From contig CAKOYU010000002.1 in NCBI GenBank assembly GCA_934130975.1, positions 138,661-202,660 of the forward strand: DNA of 64,000 nucleotides, read 5' to 3'. Position 1 is the stretch's first letter; the number at the start of each line of letters is the position of its first letter. A program made the position numbers and the translations under genes. This document shows positions 9,418 through 17,732 of the stretch, piece after piece. Origin of the DNA: an uncultured Clostridia bacterium (GTDB taxonomy: Bacteria; Bacillota; Clostridia; TANB77; CAG-508). The notes under the pieces were generated by a model. The model worked only from the letters and a program-made list of their open reading frames with translations, was not told where the DNA came from and did no database searches.

Positions 9418-10743
9418 ATGGCAAAAAATGATACACCTAAAGGTGTAAAATGTTCATTTTGTGGTAAAACACAAGAAAGTGTAAAGAAAATTGTTGCAGG
9501 TCCTGGAGTATACATTTGTAATGAATGTATAGGACTATGCAATGAAATAATCGAAAGTGAATTTTATGACGAAGATGAAGATGCTTACACATTAGCAGGA
9601 TTAGATAAAATACCAAGTCCTAGAGAAATAAAAGGAATATTAGATCAATATGTAATTGGCCAAGATGAAGCTAAGAAAACATTGTCAGTTGCTGTATATA
9701 ACCATTATAAAAGAATAGCAAATGAAGAAGAAATGATGGCTAAACATGAAAAAAATGATGATGATGTAGAAATACAAAAAAGTAATATTTTATTATTAGG
9801 ACCAACTGGTTGTGGAAAGACATTGTTAGCAAGTACTCTTGCAAAGATATTAAATGTTCCATTTGCTATTGCTGATGCTACGACGCTTACAGAAGCAGGA
9901 TATGTTGGAGAAGATGTTGAAAATATACTTCTAAAATTAATTCAAGCTGCTGATGGCGATATAGAAAAAGCAGAAAAAGGAATAATCTATATAGATGAGA
10001 TTGACAAAATAACAAGAAAATCTGAAAATCCATCTATAACAAGAGATGTCAGTGGAGAAGGTGTGCAACAAGCATTGTTGAAAATTGTAGAAGGTACAGT
10101 TGCATCTGTTCCACCACAAGGAGGAAGAAAACATCCACAACAAGAATTATTGCAAATAAATACATCAAATATATTATTTATCTGTGGCGGTGCTTTCGAA
10201 GGACTTGAAAATATTATTAAAGACAGAATTGGTAAGAAATCAATGGGATTTGGAGCTGATATTGAAAGCAAGAAAGATATAGATAGATACAAAGTGTTTG
10301 AACAAATATTACCACAAGATTTATTAAAGTTTGGTATGATTCCAGAATTTATAGGAAGATTGCCAATAATAGCTACTTTAAAAGAGCTAGATAGAGAGGC
10401 TTTAATTAAAATTACTACAGAACCCAAAAATGCGTTAGTAAAACAATACAAGAAATTATTACAAATGGATGATGTAGAATTAATATTTGAGCACGAAGCA
10501 TTAGAAGCTATTGTAGATAAAGCAATTGAGAGAAAAACTGGTGCTAGAGGATTACGTTCTATAATAGAAGAAATTATGAGAGATATTATGTTTGATATTC
10601 CTTCTAATGAAAAGATTGAACAGTGTATTGTTACAAAAGAAACTGTTTTAGACAACCAAGAACCAAGAATTATAGAAAATCCTAATAAAGTTAAAAAGGT
10701 TAGAAGTGAAAGAATTGCTGTTGAACAAAAAGAAACAGCATAA
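9418..10743 (+). CDS. clpX: ATP-dependent Clp protease ATP-binding subunit ClpX
   Basis: AAA+ unfoldase that recognises substrates and feeds them to ClpP. It has the N-terminal C4 zinc-binding domain (CSFCGK and CNECIGLC pairs, residues 12-42), Walker A GPTGCGKT (about residues 128-135), pore loop GYVGED, Walker B IIYIDEIDK and sensor-2 GARGLRS. The ClpP-docking loop reads MGF where the E. coli protein has IGF. Length of 441 is normal. A second ClpX-like gene without a zinc domain lies at 23672. Confidence 0.96.
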   Translation: MAKNDTPKGVKCSFCGKTQESVKKIVAGPGVYICNECIGLCNEIIESEFYDEDEDAYTLAGLDKIPSPREIKGILDQYVIGQDEAKKTLSVAVYNHYKRIANEEEMMAKHEKNDDDVEIQKSNILLLGPTGCGKTLLASTLAKILNVPFAIADATTLTEAGYVGEDVENILLKLIQAADGDIEKAEKGIIYIDEIDKITRKSENPSITRDVSGEGVQQALLKIVEGTVASVPPQGGRKHPQQELLQINTSNILFICGGAFEGLENIIKDRIGKKSMGFGADIESKKDIDRYKVFEQILPQDLLKFGMIPEFIGRLPIIATLKELDREALIKITTEPKNALVKQYKKLLQMDDVELIFEHEALEAIVDKAIERKTGARGLRSIIEEIMRDIMFDIPSNEKIEQCIVTKETVLDNQEPRIIENPNKVKKVRSERIAVEQKETA

Positions 10744-10767
10744 AAATAATAAATTTTGTATAAAATA

Positions 10768-10820
10768 AAAGCAGTTTACTATAGTTTGATAAAAAACTAC
10801 TAGCTAACTGCTTTATTTTT
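10768..10820 (+). terminator. Terminator after clpX
   Basis: AAAGCAGTT pairs with AACTGCTTT, followed by ATTTTTG. Confidence 0.75.
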
Positions 10821-10835
10821 GTATATAAAGTTTAA

Positions 10836-10931
10836 CTATCTATTGTTATTATTTTGATTGTTATTATTGTTGTTATTGCTTTCATTATTTCTGTTGTTAT
10901 TTTTATTTTGTTTGCTTTTTTTATCTGACAT
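10836..10931 (-). CDS. Asn-rich 31-residue mini-protein
   Basis: A short reading frame encoding 31 residues, 17 of them Asn, with a Lys/Ser-rich start (MSDKKSKQNK). An ideal ribosome binding site, GGAGGTG, lies 9 bases upstream of the ATG, and the gene runs opposite to clpX, converging on its terminator. The composition suggests a disordered polypeptide. No family was recognised. It could be a spore-associated or nucleic-acid-associated peptide, but nothing in the sequence decides this. The strong ribosome binding site is the main support. Confidence 0.55.
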   Translation of the reverse strand: MSDKKSKQNKNNNRNNESNNNNNNNQNNNNR

Positions 10932-11037
10932 AGAAGAACACCTCCATTCTAATCTTTCTCAAATATTTTACCCATAAAGTAAAAAAGTATACAGTGAAAT
11001 TATTATTACAATATAATTTATATCATATAAAAAATTA

Positions 11038-11195
11038 TTTAGGAAATTGATAATATATTGTTTTTTTATACCTTGCTGTCGCAATCTACATATTGAAAAT
11101 ACACTAGTATATTGATTGCTCCATATCGCACTCGCATAAGCTCGTTTGCTTGCTTACGCGGTATTGCGAAAACAATATATTATCAATTTTCTAAA
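11038..11195. repeat. Palindromic structured element, copy 1
   Basis: A 158-bp element bounded by 27-bp near-perfect inverted arms (left starts TTTAGGAAATTGATAAT, right ends ATCAATTTTCTAAA). Inside are ATACC/GGTAT complementarity, an internal hairpin from GCAATCTA to GATTGC, and a conserved right core (TGCTCCATATCGCACTCGC, later TTACGCGGTAT). Copies 2 (19959) and 3 (46729) share the core. No gene is encoded. It occupies most of the gap 10932-11230. Confidence 0.85.
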
Positions 11196-11230
11196 ATACG
11201 GTTAATATTTTTAAGAATTTTACTTGTTAT

Positions 11231-11260
11231 TTGACTGAATTTATAGTATAGTAATATAGT
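11231..11260 (+). promoter_or_regulatory. Candidate promoter for the small hydrophobic peptide gene
   Basis: TTGACT at 11231-11236 and TATAGT at 11255-11260 have an 18-bp spacer. The implied leader is about 70 nt and contains GTGGTTGCCAC. Confidence 0.45.
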
Positions 11261-11333
11261 AGGAAATGAGGATTGCGGATGTGGTTGCCACTTTTAATTC
11301 ATGACTTTATGTTGTGAGAATGGAGGTGGTGCT

Positions 11334-11435
11334 ATGATAGAAGCTGTTTTATTAGAAATAATATACTTACTTTTATTTGCATTAGTTGTCGAAACTATTA
11401 TAGTATTTGCCTTAATTATAATATTAAGCAAATAG
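11334..11435 (+). CDS. Small hydrophobic peptide, candidate type I toxin (Fst/TxpA-like arrangement)
   Basis: Encodes 33 residues, almost entirely one hydrophobic membrane helix (LLLFALVVETIIVFALIII) with an acidic start and a single Lys near the end. TGGAGGTGG lies just upstream of the ATG. The stop codon is followed by a bidirectional hairpin, and a consensus promoter on the opposite strand fires toward it from 11556. Convergent toxin and antisense transcripts that meet at a shared terminator, with short complementary repeats at the far ends, are the layout of the Fst/par type I systems. Peptide length equals that of Fst. Sequence homology to Fst is not evident, so function is inferred from architecture. 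Confidence 0.6.
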   Translation: MIEAVLLEIIYLLLFALVVETIIVFALIIILSK

Positions 11436-11440
11436 ACAAT

Positions 11441-11482
11441 AAAAAACACATCTGTAACTTGCCAGTCTGATGTGTTTTTTAC
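11441..11482. terminator. Bidirectional terminator between toxin-like mRNA and antisense RNA
   Basis: AAAAAACACATC (11441-11452) pairs perfectly with GATGTGTTTTTT (11469-11480), giving a T-tract on both strands. Confidence 0.85.
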
Positions 11483-11521
11483 ATATTACACGGCAACCAC
11501 GTTTGTGGTTACTTATTTCCT
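11441..11521 (-). ncRNA. Candidate antisense RNA (antitoxin)
   Basis: The transcript is predicted from the minus-strand promoter at 11528-11556 to the terminator at 11441-11482, roughly 80 nt. Near its 5' end it has a hairpin, AACCAC-AAAC-GTGGTT. The AACCAC side can pair with GTGGTT in the leader of the peptide mRNA (near 11280), a kissing-type contact like that of RNA II in par systems. The boundaries are inferred. Confidence 0.55.
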
Positions 11522-11527
11522 ATTCAT

Positions 11528-11556
11528 ATTATATAAAAAATAAAAAGATTTGTCAA
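11528..11556 (-). promoter_or_regulatory. Consensus promoter on the minus strand for the antisense RNA
   Basis: On the minus strand, TTGACA (plus 11551-11556) and TATAAT (plus 11528-11533) are exactly 17 bp apart. There is no gene on that strand to serve except the antisense transcript. Confidence 0.7.
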
Positions 11557-11573
11557 TAAAGAGGAAAAATAAA

Positions 11574-12254
11574 ATGGAAAATATAGTAATAGGAATAGAA
11601 GGAACAGTTGGAGCTGGAAAAACATCAATATGCAGAGAACTATTAAAAGACATAGAAAATTCAATAATACTGCATGGAGGAGAGATATATAGAGCAATAG
11701 TGTATGGAATGATGCAAACAAAAATAGAAAATACACAAAATTTAGATGCATTTGATATTATGAAAAAGCTTGGAATAGAAATCAAATTAGAAAATAAAGA
11801 AACAGTAATATATATGAATGGAAAAAAAGTAGATGAAAAAGATTTGCAATCAAAAAAATCATCTATGGCAGTTTCAAAAGTTAGTAATACTGCAGATAAT
11901 ACAAGATTATATCAATTTGGAAAAGAGTTAATAGATAAATATAGAGAAAAATATAATGTGATTTTATCTTCAAGAGATATAATAAAAATGTATCCTGATG
12001 TTACATATCATTTTTTTATTGATGCTTCAATAGAAGAAAGAACAAATAGAAAATATATGCAATATAATAAAGAGATACCAAAAGAGCAAATTAAAGAAAT
12101 GATACAAGTTAGGGATGAACTTCAAGAAAAATCAGGATATTATAAGATATATCCACAAACAAAAATTATAGATGTAACAAATTGCAAAAGTGCAAAAGAA
12201 TCAGAAAAATTGGTATTAGAAAACATGAAGGAGGCCATTAAAATTGGAATTTAG
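11574..12254 (+). CDS. Cytidylate kinase-like P-loop kinase
   Basis: A 226-residue nucleoside monophosphate kinase-type protein. The P-loop is GIEGTVGAGKTS at the N-terminus, followed by a GGEIYRAIVYGM segment like the GxxYR motif of Cmk and a late SSRDIIKMYPD motif like the substrate-binding GRD motif. A cytidylate kinase (CMP/dCMP to diphosphate) is the best guess, but divergence leaves room for another kinase of the family. The ATG at 11574 is chosen because GAGG lies 10 bases upstream; an in-frame TTG at 11550 lacks a site. It overlaps murD by 11 bases, indicating coupled translation. Confidence 0.75.
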   Translation: MENIVIGIEGTVGAGKTSICRELLKDIENSIILHGGEIYRAIVYGMMQTKIENTQNLDAFDIMKKLGIEIKLENKETVIYMNGKKVDEKDLQSKKSSMAVSKVSNTADNTRLYQFGKELIDKYREKYNVILSSRDIIKMYPDVTYHFFIDASIEERTNRKYMQYNKEIPKEQIKEMIQVRDELQEKSGYYKIYPQTKIIDVTNCKSAKESEKLVLENMKEAIKIGI

Positions 12255-13650
12255 AAATAAAAAATTAGAAAAATTTGAAGAAATGTTACCAAATCAAAAA
12301 ATAGCAGTAATAGGGCTTGGTGTTAGCAATATACCATTGATAGACTACCTTTATAATAAACATGCAGATGTATCAGTATTTGATGATAGAGAAGAAGAGA
12401 AGTTAGGTAAAGAAGTTATGAGTAAAATTAAATCATATGGATTTAAACAATATTTAGGAGCTGGAAATCTAGAAAATTTAAAAGGATTTGATTTAATATT
12501 TAGATCACCAAGTTGTTTACCAACTAAGCCAGAACTAGTTAAAGAAGCAAACAGAGGAGCAATAGTTACAACTGAAATTGAACAATTAATGAAATTAGCA
12601 CCATGCAAAATTATAGGAATTACAGGTAGTGATGGAAAAACAACAACGACTACATTAACTGCAGAAGTTTTAAAAAATGCAGGCTACACAGTTCATGTAG
12701 GTGGAAATATAGGAATACCACTATTTACGAAATTAAATGAAATAAAGCCAGAAGATATAATAGTATTAGAATTAAGCAGTTTTCAATTAATGAACATGCA
12801 AATTAGTCCAGATATTGCAGCAATAACTAACATTACACCAAATCATTTAAATGTACATAAAGATTACCAAGAGTACATAGGCGCAAAGAAAAATATTTTT
12901 AAATATCAAAATGAAAATGGAATATTAGTTTTAAATGCTGACAATGAAATTACAAATTCTTGCAAAGATGAAGCAAATGGAAAAGTAATAATGTTTAGTA
13001 GTAAGCAAAAGCTTGAAAATGGATTTATAGTAGATGAAGATGGAATAATTAAAGAATGCAATGATGGAATAAGAAGACATATATTAGATACTAAAGATAT
13101 GAAGTTAAGAGGAATACACAATTTTCAAAATGCATGTACAGTATTAGCCTTAACAAAAGGACTTGTAGATACAGATGATGCAGCAGAAACAATAAAACAA
13201 TTTGCGGGAGTACATCACAGACAAGAATATGTACGTACAGTTGATGGAGTAGAATGGTATAATGATTCTGCAAGTACAAGTCCAACGAGAGGAATTTCAG
13301 CATTAAATGCATTTAAAGATAGAGAAATTGTGTTAATTGCTGGTGGAGCTGACAAGAATTTAGACTATACACCAATAGGAAAGCCAATAGTAGATAATGT
13401 AGAATGCTTAATTTTAATAGGTCAAACAGCAAATAAAATTTATGAAGCTGTTAAGAAAGAATTAGAACATCAACATAGGAAAATGGATATTCATATGTGT
13501 GAAACATTTGAACAAAGCATGCAATTAGCTAAAAGAGTTGCTAAGCCAGGTCAAATTGTTTTATTTTCACCTGCTAGTACAAGTTTTGATATGTTTAAAG
13601 ATATGTATGATAGAGGAGATCAATTTAAGAATATGGTTATGAAATTTTAA
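12244..13650 (+). CDS. murD: UDP-N-acetylmuramoylalanine--D-glutamate ligase
   Basis: MurD adds D-Glu to UDP-MurNAc-L-Ala in cytoplasmic peptidoglycan precursor synthesis. It contains the Mur-ligase ATP-binding motif GITGSDGKTTTT (about residue 125), NITPNHLNVH, the HHRQEYV motif and the C-terminal YNDSASTSP region. Length of 468 is normal. The start is a TTG codon at 12244, supported by AAGGAGG nine bases upstream inside the preceding gene; no better ATG exists near the N-terminus. Confidence 0.93.
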   Translation: MEFRNKKLEKFEEMLPNQKIAVIGLGVSNIPLIDYLYNKHADVSVFDDREEEKLGKEVMSKIKSYGFKQYLGAGNLENLKGFDLIFRSPSCLPTKPELVKEANRGAIVTTEIEQLMKLAPCKIIGITGSDGKTTTTTLTAEVLKNAGYTVHVGGNIGIPLFTKLNEIKPEDIIVLELSSFQLMNMQISPDIAAITNITPNHLNVHKDYQEYIGAKKNIFKYQNENGILVLNADNEITNSCKDEANGKVIMFSSKQKLENGFIVDEDGIIKECNDGIRRHILDTKDMKLRGIHNFQNACTVLALTKGLVDTDDAAETIKQFAGVHHRQEYVRTVDGVEWYNDSASTSPTRGISALNAFKDREIVLIAGGADKNLDYTPIGKPIVDNVECLILIGQTANKIYEAVKKELEHQHRKMDIHMCETFEQSMQLAKRVAKPGQIVLFSPASTSFDMFKDMYDRGDQFKNMVMKF

Positions 13651-13653
13651 AAT

Positions 13654-13717
13654 TGCACATTTGGGACCGGTTCTGTTTTGCTCACTGAGCATTTGGGACC
13701 GGTTCTGTTTTGTGCAC
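13654..13717 (-). repeat. ACCGGT dispersed repeat, locus 3 (two units, reverse orientation)
   Basis: Reads GGGACCGGTTCTGTTTTG twice with a TGCAC start and TGTGCA end. It is the reverse complement of loci 1 and 2 and lies 3 bases after murD. Confidence 0.9.
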
Positions 13718-13786
13718 TTTTGCACATAAATTAGATTAGAACATATAATGTATTATGAATTTTAAAAGAAAGGAATGAAATTTAAG

Positions 13787-14545
13787 ATGAATGATTCATT
13801 ATATGAAGACTATATGAGAAGTGTATTAGGATATCAACCTATGAATAATTATCAAGATACATATAACTATAATAATTATGACAATTATTCAAGTTATGAT
13901 GCAGTACCAGCAATGGCGCATATGCAGAATCAAGGAATGCAAATGATGAATAGTATGATGCCAATGCAAAATCAAAATATGCAATCTATGTCTGCAAGAC
14001 CGATGACGGCAATGAGTAATATACAAATTAAAGAGCTGGAAAAATGCTATCCAGAGATATATCAGATAGTATATCCTATGGTGCAAAAAGCATGTGCAGA
14101 AAATAGAGGAGAAATTACAAGAGAATTAGTAGACAGACTAACAGATGAAATCTATTCTGCGGTAGAAGACAGAGAGCTTGTTCAAGATAGAGGAGAAGCG
14201 GAAGCTACAAAAATAGATGCAAAATCTACAACAACAAACACTGGAAAAATTGAGAAAAATAAAGAAGATAGATATTGTCAAAACTGTGATAGCAGACAAA
14301 GAAACACAGGGGTAAATGATATAATTCGTATCTTATTATTAAGAGAATTATTGGGAAGACCAGGTTTCCCTGGATTTAGACCTCCAAGGCCACCACCACC
14401 TCCTCCACCAAGACCACCTCGTCCTCCAATGAGACCACCTATGGGACCTGGGCCAGGAAGACCTCCAAGACCAAGAGGAGAGATGGATATATATGAGTCA
14501 CCTAAATATTTTTCTTCATTAGATGATGGAGAATTAGCATATTAA
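13787..14545 (+). CDS. Low-complexity protein with Pro/Arg-rich C-terminus, unknown function
   Basis: Unrecognised 252-residue protein in three parts. The N-terminus is rich in Tyr, Asn and Met-Gln repeats. The middle (about residues 85-145) is a helical segment with conserved-looking KCYPEIYQIVYPMVQKAC. The C-terminus is a Pro/Arg/Gly tail (13 or more Pro-rich repeats near 14385-14475) ending in a short acidic patch. The tail is much higher in GC than its surroundings because of Pro and Gly codons. Low-complexity tails of this kind occur in spore-coat or surface proteins of Firmicutes, but that is only a suggestion. The ATG at 13787 is preferred over 13775, which sits too close to GAAAGG. 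Confidence 0.6.
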   Translation: MNDSLYEDYMRSVLGYQPMNNYQDTYNYNNYDNYSSYDAVPAMAHMQNQGMQMMNSMMPMQNQNMQSMSARPMTAMSNIQIKELEKCYPEIYQIVYPMVQKACAENRGEITRELVDRLTDEIYSAVEDRELVQDRGEAEATKIDAKSTTTNTGKIEKNKEDRYCQNCDSRQRNTGVNDIIRILLLRELLGRPGFPGFRPPRPPPPPPPRPPRPPMRPPMGPGPGRPPRPRGEMDIYESPKYFSSLDDGELAY

Positions 14546-14562
14546 AAAAATTAATATAAAAA

Positions 14563-14625
14563 TGCACAAAACAGAACCGGTCCCAAATGTGCAGTGAGCA
14601 AAACAGAACCGGTCCCAAATGCGCA
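14563..14625 (+). repeat. ACCGGT dispersed repeat, locus 4 (two units)
   Basis: Two units, TGCACAAAACAGAACC-type and GAGCAAAACAGAACC-type, with a 32-bp period, placed between convergent genes. Confidence 0.9.
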
Positions 14626-14661
14626 AAAAGTTGTCAATCGGTAACAAACCTTTTGACAACT
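14624..14661 (-). terminator. Terminator of guaA
   Basis: On the minus strand AGTTGTCAA pairs with TTGACAACT, followed by TTTTTG. Confidence 0.75.
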
Positions 14662-14669
14662 TGGTTTTG

Positions 14670-16208
14670 TTATTCCCACTCAATTGTTGCTGGTGGTTTA
14701 GAAGTAATATCATAAACTACTCTATTAACATGTTTAACTTCATTAACAATTCTACTAGAAACTTTTTCTAACACTTCATATGGAATTCTGCTCCATACAC
14801 CAGTCATAAAGTCAGTAGTTTCAACGGCTCTTAAAGCAACTGTATAATCATAAGTTCTTTCATCTCCCATAACTCCTACAGATTTTAAATTTGTAAGAAC
14901 TGCAAAATATTGATTTATATTTTTGTGTAAACCTGCACTAGCAATTTCTTCTCTAAAAATAGCATCTGCATCTTTTAAAATAGTAAGCTTATCATCTGTA
15001 ATATCTCCAATAACTCTAATTGCTAGACCTGGACCAGGAAATGGTTGTCTATAAACTAGATTTTCTGGAATCCCCAGTTCTAAACCAGTTTTACGAACTT
15101 CATCTTTAAACAAATTTCTTAAAGGTTCAACAATTTCTTTAAAATCAACATAGTCAGGAAGTCCACCAACATTATGATGGCTCTTGATTACAGCACTTTT
15201 TCCAAGACCACTTTCGATAACGTCTGGGTAGATGGTTCCTTGAACTAAGAAATCTACAGTTCCAATTTTCTTTGCTTCAGCTTCGAAAACCCTAATGAAT
15301 TCTTCTCCTATTATTTTTCTTTTTCTTTCTGGATCAGTAACTCCAGCAAGTTTACTTAAAAATCTATCTTTGGCATCAACTCTGATGAAATTTAAATCAT
15401 AATTTTCTGTAAAGATCTTTTCAACTTCGTTACCTTCGTTTTTTCTAAGTAACCCATGGTCAACAAATATACATGTTAAATTTTTACCAATAGCTTTGCT
15501 TAAAAGTACTGCTGCAACAGATGAATCAACACCACCAGATAGAGCGCATAAAGCTTTTTTATCTCCTATTTTTTCTTTTAAAGATTTTATAGAATCTTCC
15601 ACAAATGATGACATAACCCAATCACCTGAACAGTGGCAAACATTATATAAAAAGTTTTTGATAACTTGTGTTCCATTTATTGAATTATTTACTTCTGGAT
15701 GGAATTGAATTCCATATAAATTTTTTTCTTGGTTTTCCATTGCTGCATTTGGACAAACTGGTGTATAACCAATTTTTTTGAAGCTTTGAGGGACCTCTTC
15801 TACATAGTCAGTATGACTCATTAAAAATACATTTGTGTTTTCAAATCCTTGGAATAGAGGAGAGGTATTATCTATATTTACATTTGTTTCTCCATATTCT
15901 CTTGTTGTTGCAGATGCAACTTTTCCACTAAGTGTGTGTGCCATTAATTGCATTCCATAACAGATTCCAAGTACAGGAATTCCTAATTCAAAAATTCCAT
16001 CAGTACATTTTGGGGATTCTTCGCCATATACACTTGCAGGTCCTCCTGTGAAGATTATTCCTTTTGGATTTTTTTCTTTTATTTTTTCTATTGAAATATT
16101 AAATGGTACAACTTCAGAGTATACATTACATTCTCTTACTCTACGAGCAATCAATTGATTGTATTGGCCTCCAAAGTCTAATATTAAGATTAATTCTTTT
16201 GATTCCAT
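14670..16208 (-). CDS. guaA: GMP synthase (glutamine-hydrolysing)
   Basis: Converts XMP to GMP with ammonia from glutamine, the last step of guanine nucleotide synthesis. The class I glutamine amidotransferase domain has the nucleophile Cys83 in GICYGMQ and FHPEV with its His/Glu. The PP-loop ATP pyrophosphatase domain has SGGVDSS near residue 220. The C-terminal dimerisation domain ends in PPATIEWE, as in essentially all GuaA proteins. Length of 512 is normal. AAGGAGGATTTT precedes the ATG. It is transcribed alone, opposite to its neighbours. Confidence 0.97.
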   Translation of the reverse strand: MESKELILILDFGGQYNQLIARRVRECNVYSEVVPFNISIEKIKEKNPKGIIFTGGPASVYGEESPKCTDGIFELGIPVLGICYGMQLMAHTLSGKVASATTREYGETNVNIDNTSPLFQGFENTNVFLMSHTDYVEEVPQSFKKIGYTPVCPNAAMENQEKNLYGIQFHPEVNNSINGTQVIKNFLYNVCHCSGDWVMSSFVEDSIKSLKEKIGDKKALCALSGGVDSSVAAVLLSKAIGKNLTCIFVDHGLLRKNEGNEVEKIFTENYDLNFIRVDAKDRFLSKLAGVTDPERKRKIIGEEFIRVFEAEAKKIGTVDFLVQGTIYPDVIESGLGKSAVIKSHHNVGGLPDYVDFKEIVEPLRNLFKDEVRKTGLELGIPENLVYRQPFPGPGLAIRVIGDITDDKLTILKDADAIFREEIASAGLHKNINQYFAVLTNLKSVGVMGDERTYDYTVALRAVETTDFMTGVWSRIPYEVLEKVSSRIVNEVKHVNRVVYDITSKPPATIEWE

Positions 16209-16274
16209 AAAATCCTCCTTAAATTATTGATATGAGTATTTTATCAGGTAAATATAGAAAAGTAAAGGATTTTG

Positions 16275-16304
16275 TTGTCAAATGGAACTTTTTTGTGGTA
16301 TAAT
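16275..16304 (+). promoter_or_regulatory. Promoter for the 16348-18803 gene group
   Basis: TTGTCA at 16275 and TATAAT at 16299 with an 18-bp spacer, about 40 bases before the first start codon. Confidence 0.6.
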
Positions 16305-16347
16305 ATAAAGTATAGTTATATTGCCAGTTAAAAGGGGGTACATGAAA

Positions 16348-16665
16348 ATGAATGAATTTAAAGTTATTGAAGTAATGAACAGAGCAAGAATTGAAGTTTT
16401 AAAAGATAAAAAAGAAGATTATTCATTAAATGAGAAAATTCAAGAATATTTAAAAGATGAAACTTTTTTCTTTAGAATTAATAAAGAAAAAGCATGTAAA
16501 ATTTTGCAAGTAGTAGGAATAAAAAAAGAATCGCTAGAAGAAGTATATCAAAAGTTAATTAATCAAGAGGTATATTATGAGTTATTAAATAGTGGAAAAA
16601 TAAAAGCCAATGATGAGAACTTAATTATAAAATATAAGGAGTATCGGACGAGAAGAGTTGTTTAA
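16348..16665 (+). CDS. Small charged protein, unknown function
   Basis: Unrecognised 105-residue, Lys/Glu-rich, predicted helical cytoplasmic protein without membrane segments. The ATG at 16348 lies nine bases after AAAGGGGG; the alternatives at 16321 (TTG, before the site) and 16342 (too close) are less likely. It is the first gene after a good promoter, and the two transglutaminase-like paralogues follow 31 bases downstream, so the three probably form one transcript. It might be a partner or regulator of those enzymes, which is inference from position only. Confidence 0.6.
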   Translation: MNEFKVIEVMNRARIEVLKDKKEDYSLNEKIQEYLKDETFFFRINKEKACKILQVVGIKKESLEEVYQKLINQEVYYELLNSGKIKANDENLIIKYKEYRTRRVV

Positions 16666-16696
16666 AAAGAAAAAATAAAATGGAGGAACATAAAAA

Positions 16697-17710
16697 ATGA
16701 GAGATGAATATATATATAAATTTTATGATGAAGTAAATCAAGCACTAGAAGGAGATTATAAAATAATATTAGAACCTAATAGAGATATTCATGAAGATTG
16801 GATAGAATATGACCAAGTTAAATGGGAAATGGAAGATGGAATTAGTAATCTAGTAGAAAAATTATTAAAAGAAAGTTCAATTAGTTTTGAAGAGAAGATT
16901 TTAGAAGTATATAAATATATATGTTTAAACTATGTATATGATGCTAATGTATTATATTTTTTCAAAAGAGACGATAGTGATATAAATAATATAAAATATA
17001 TAGCAGTAGACTGGTATGGAAGAATTGTTGGAAAAGACTGGATTGAAAAAAGGCAGACACATAATAGAAGAATATGCTATGAATTTGCAAGATTTTATGC
17101 TAAGGCAATAAATGTGTTATTAGATGGAAATGATAAATTAGAAGCATTTATGCTTGGAGATAAGGAAAATTTACACTATGTTGTAGGATTAACAGGAGAT
17201 GAATACAGTGTCATTTTAGATTTAGATGATTTTAATAGCATAAAGGATCTTACAAGAGTTAAATTTGGATTAACAATTAAAGGAATAAAGATACTTAGAG
17301 ATGAATCAGGAAAATTTAAACAAGCAGTTGATAAATTTAATGAAGGGAAAAGAGAAGAACTTGCAGAGATTGAAGAGGCAAAGAGAAATTTAAAGAACAA
17401 GAGTCTTATTGAATATTTTAATAATGTTGCACAAATTTTAAAAAATAGAAATATTGATGCACAAGGATTTTTTGAATATATAAGAGCCATAGTGGAAAAT
17501 GAAGGAATTAAGATAGAAAAAATCTGGAAAGAAGATAAGATAGCACCAGAAAAAAGATATGAAAGATGCATAATTTTTGAATTTGATGGTAAAACATATT
17601 TAATAGATAGTATTGAACAAGCTATAATTCAAATAGAAAAAGGAGACTTAGATAAAAACGTTTTTGTCTTCAATTCAGCAGAAAATATATATCCATATTA
17701 TGGTGGATAA
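16697..17710 (+). CDS. Transglutaminase-like protein, paralogue A (inferred)
   Basis: A 337-residue cytoplasmic protein not confidently assigned to a named family. Three features are shared with the next gene and resemble the transglutaminase/papain-like core: a helix ending ICLNYVYD (about residue 75-82), a Cys in HNRRICYEFARFYAK (Cys127), and a His-beta-Asp pair in LHYVVGL (His160) and VILDLDDF (Asp175/177). The Cys-His-Asp order and spacing suit a catalytic triad. Then comes a conserved IKDLTRVKFGLT block and a C-terminal region with WKEDK and YLIDS. No signal peptide. Whether it is enzymatically active is unknown. Confidence 0.6.
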   Translation: MRDEYIYKFYDEVNQALEGDYKIILEPNRDIHEDWIEYDQVKWEMEDGISNLVEKLLKESSISFEEKILEVYKYICLNYVYDANVLYFFKRDDSDINNIKYIAVDWYGRIVGKDWIEKRQTHNRRICYEFARFYAKAINVLLDGNDKLEAFMLGDKENLHYVVGLTGDEYSVILDLDDFNSIKDLTRVKFGLTIKGIKILRDESGKFKQAVDKFNEGKREELAEIEEAKRNLKNKSLIEYFNNVAQILKNRNIDAQGFFEYIRAIVENEGIKIEKIWKEDKIAPEKRYERCIIFEFDGKTYLIDSIEQAIIQIEKGDLDKNVFVFNSAENIYPYYGG

Positions 17711-17732
17711 AAGAAAAGCAAGGAGAAATTGT

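Noticed and set aside
9987..10655. Long minus-strand frame of 222 codons
   Set aside because: It is fully inside clpX, has no ribosome binding site, and has the composition expected from the complement of A-rich codons.
16209..16274. Purine or related riboswitch upstream of guaA
   Set aside because: The leader is short and lacks the conserved purine-riboswitch core; only a ribosome binding site is visible.
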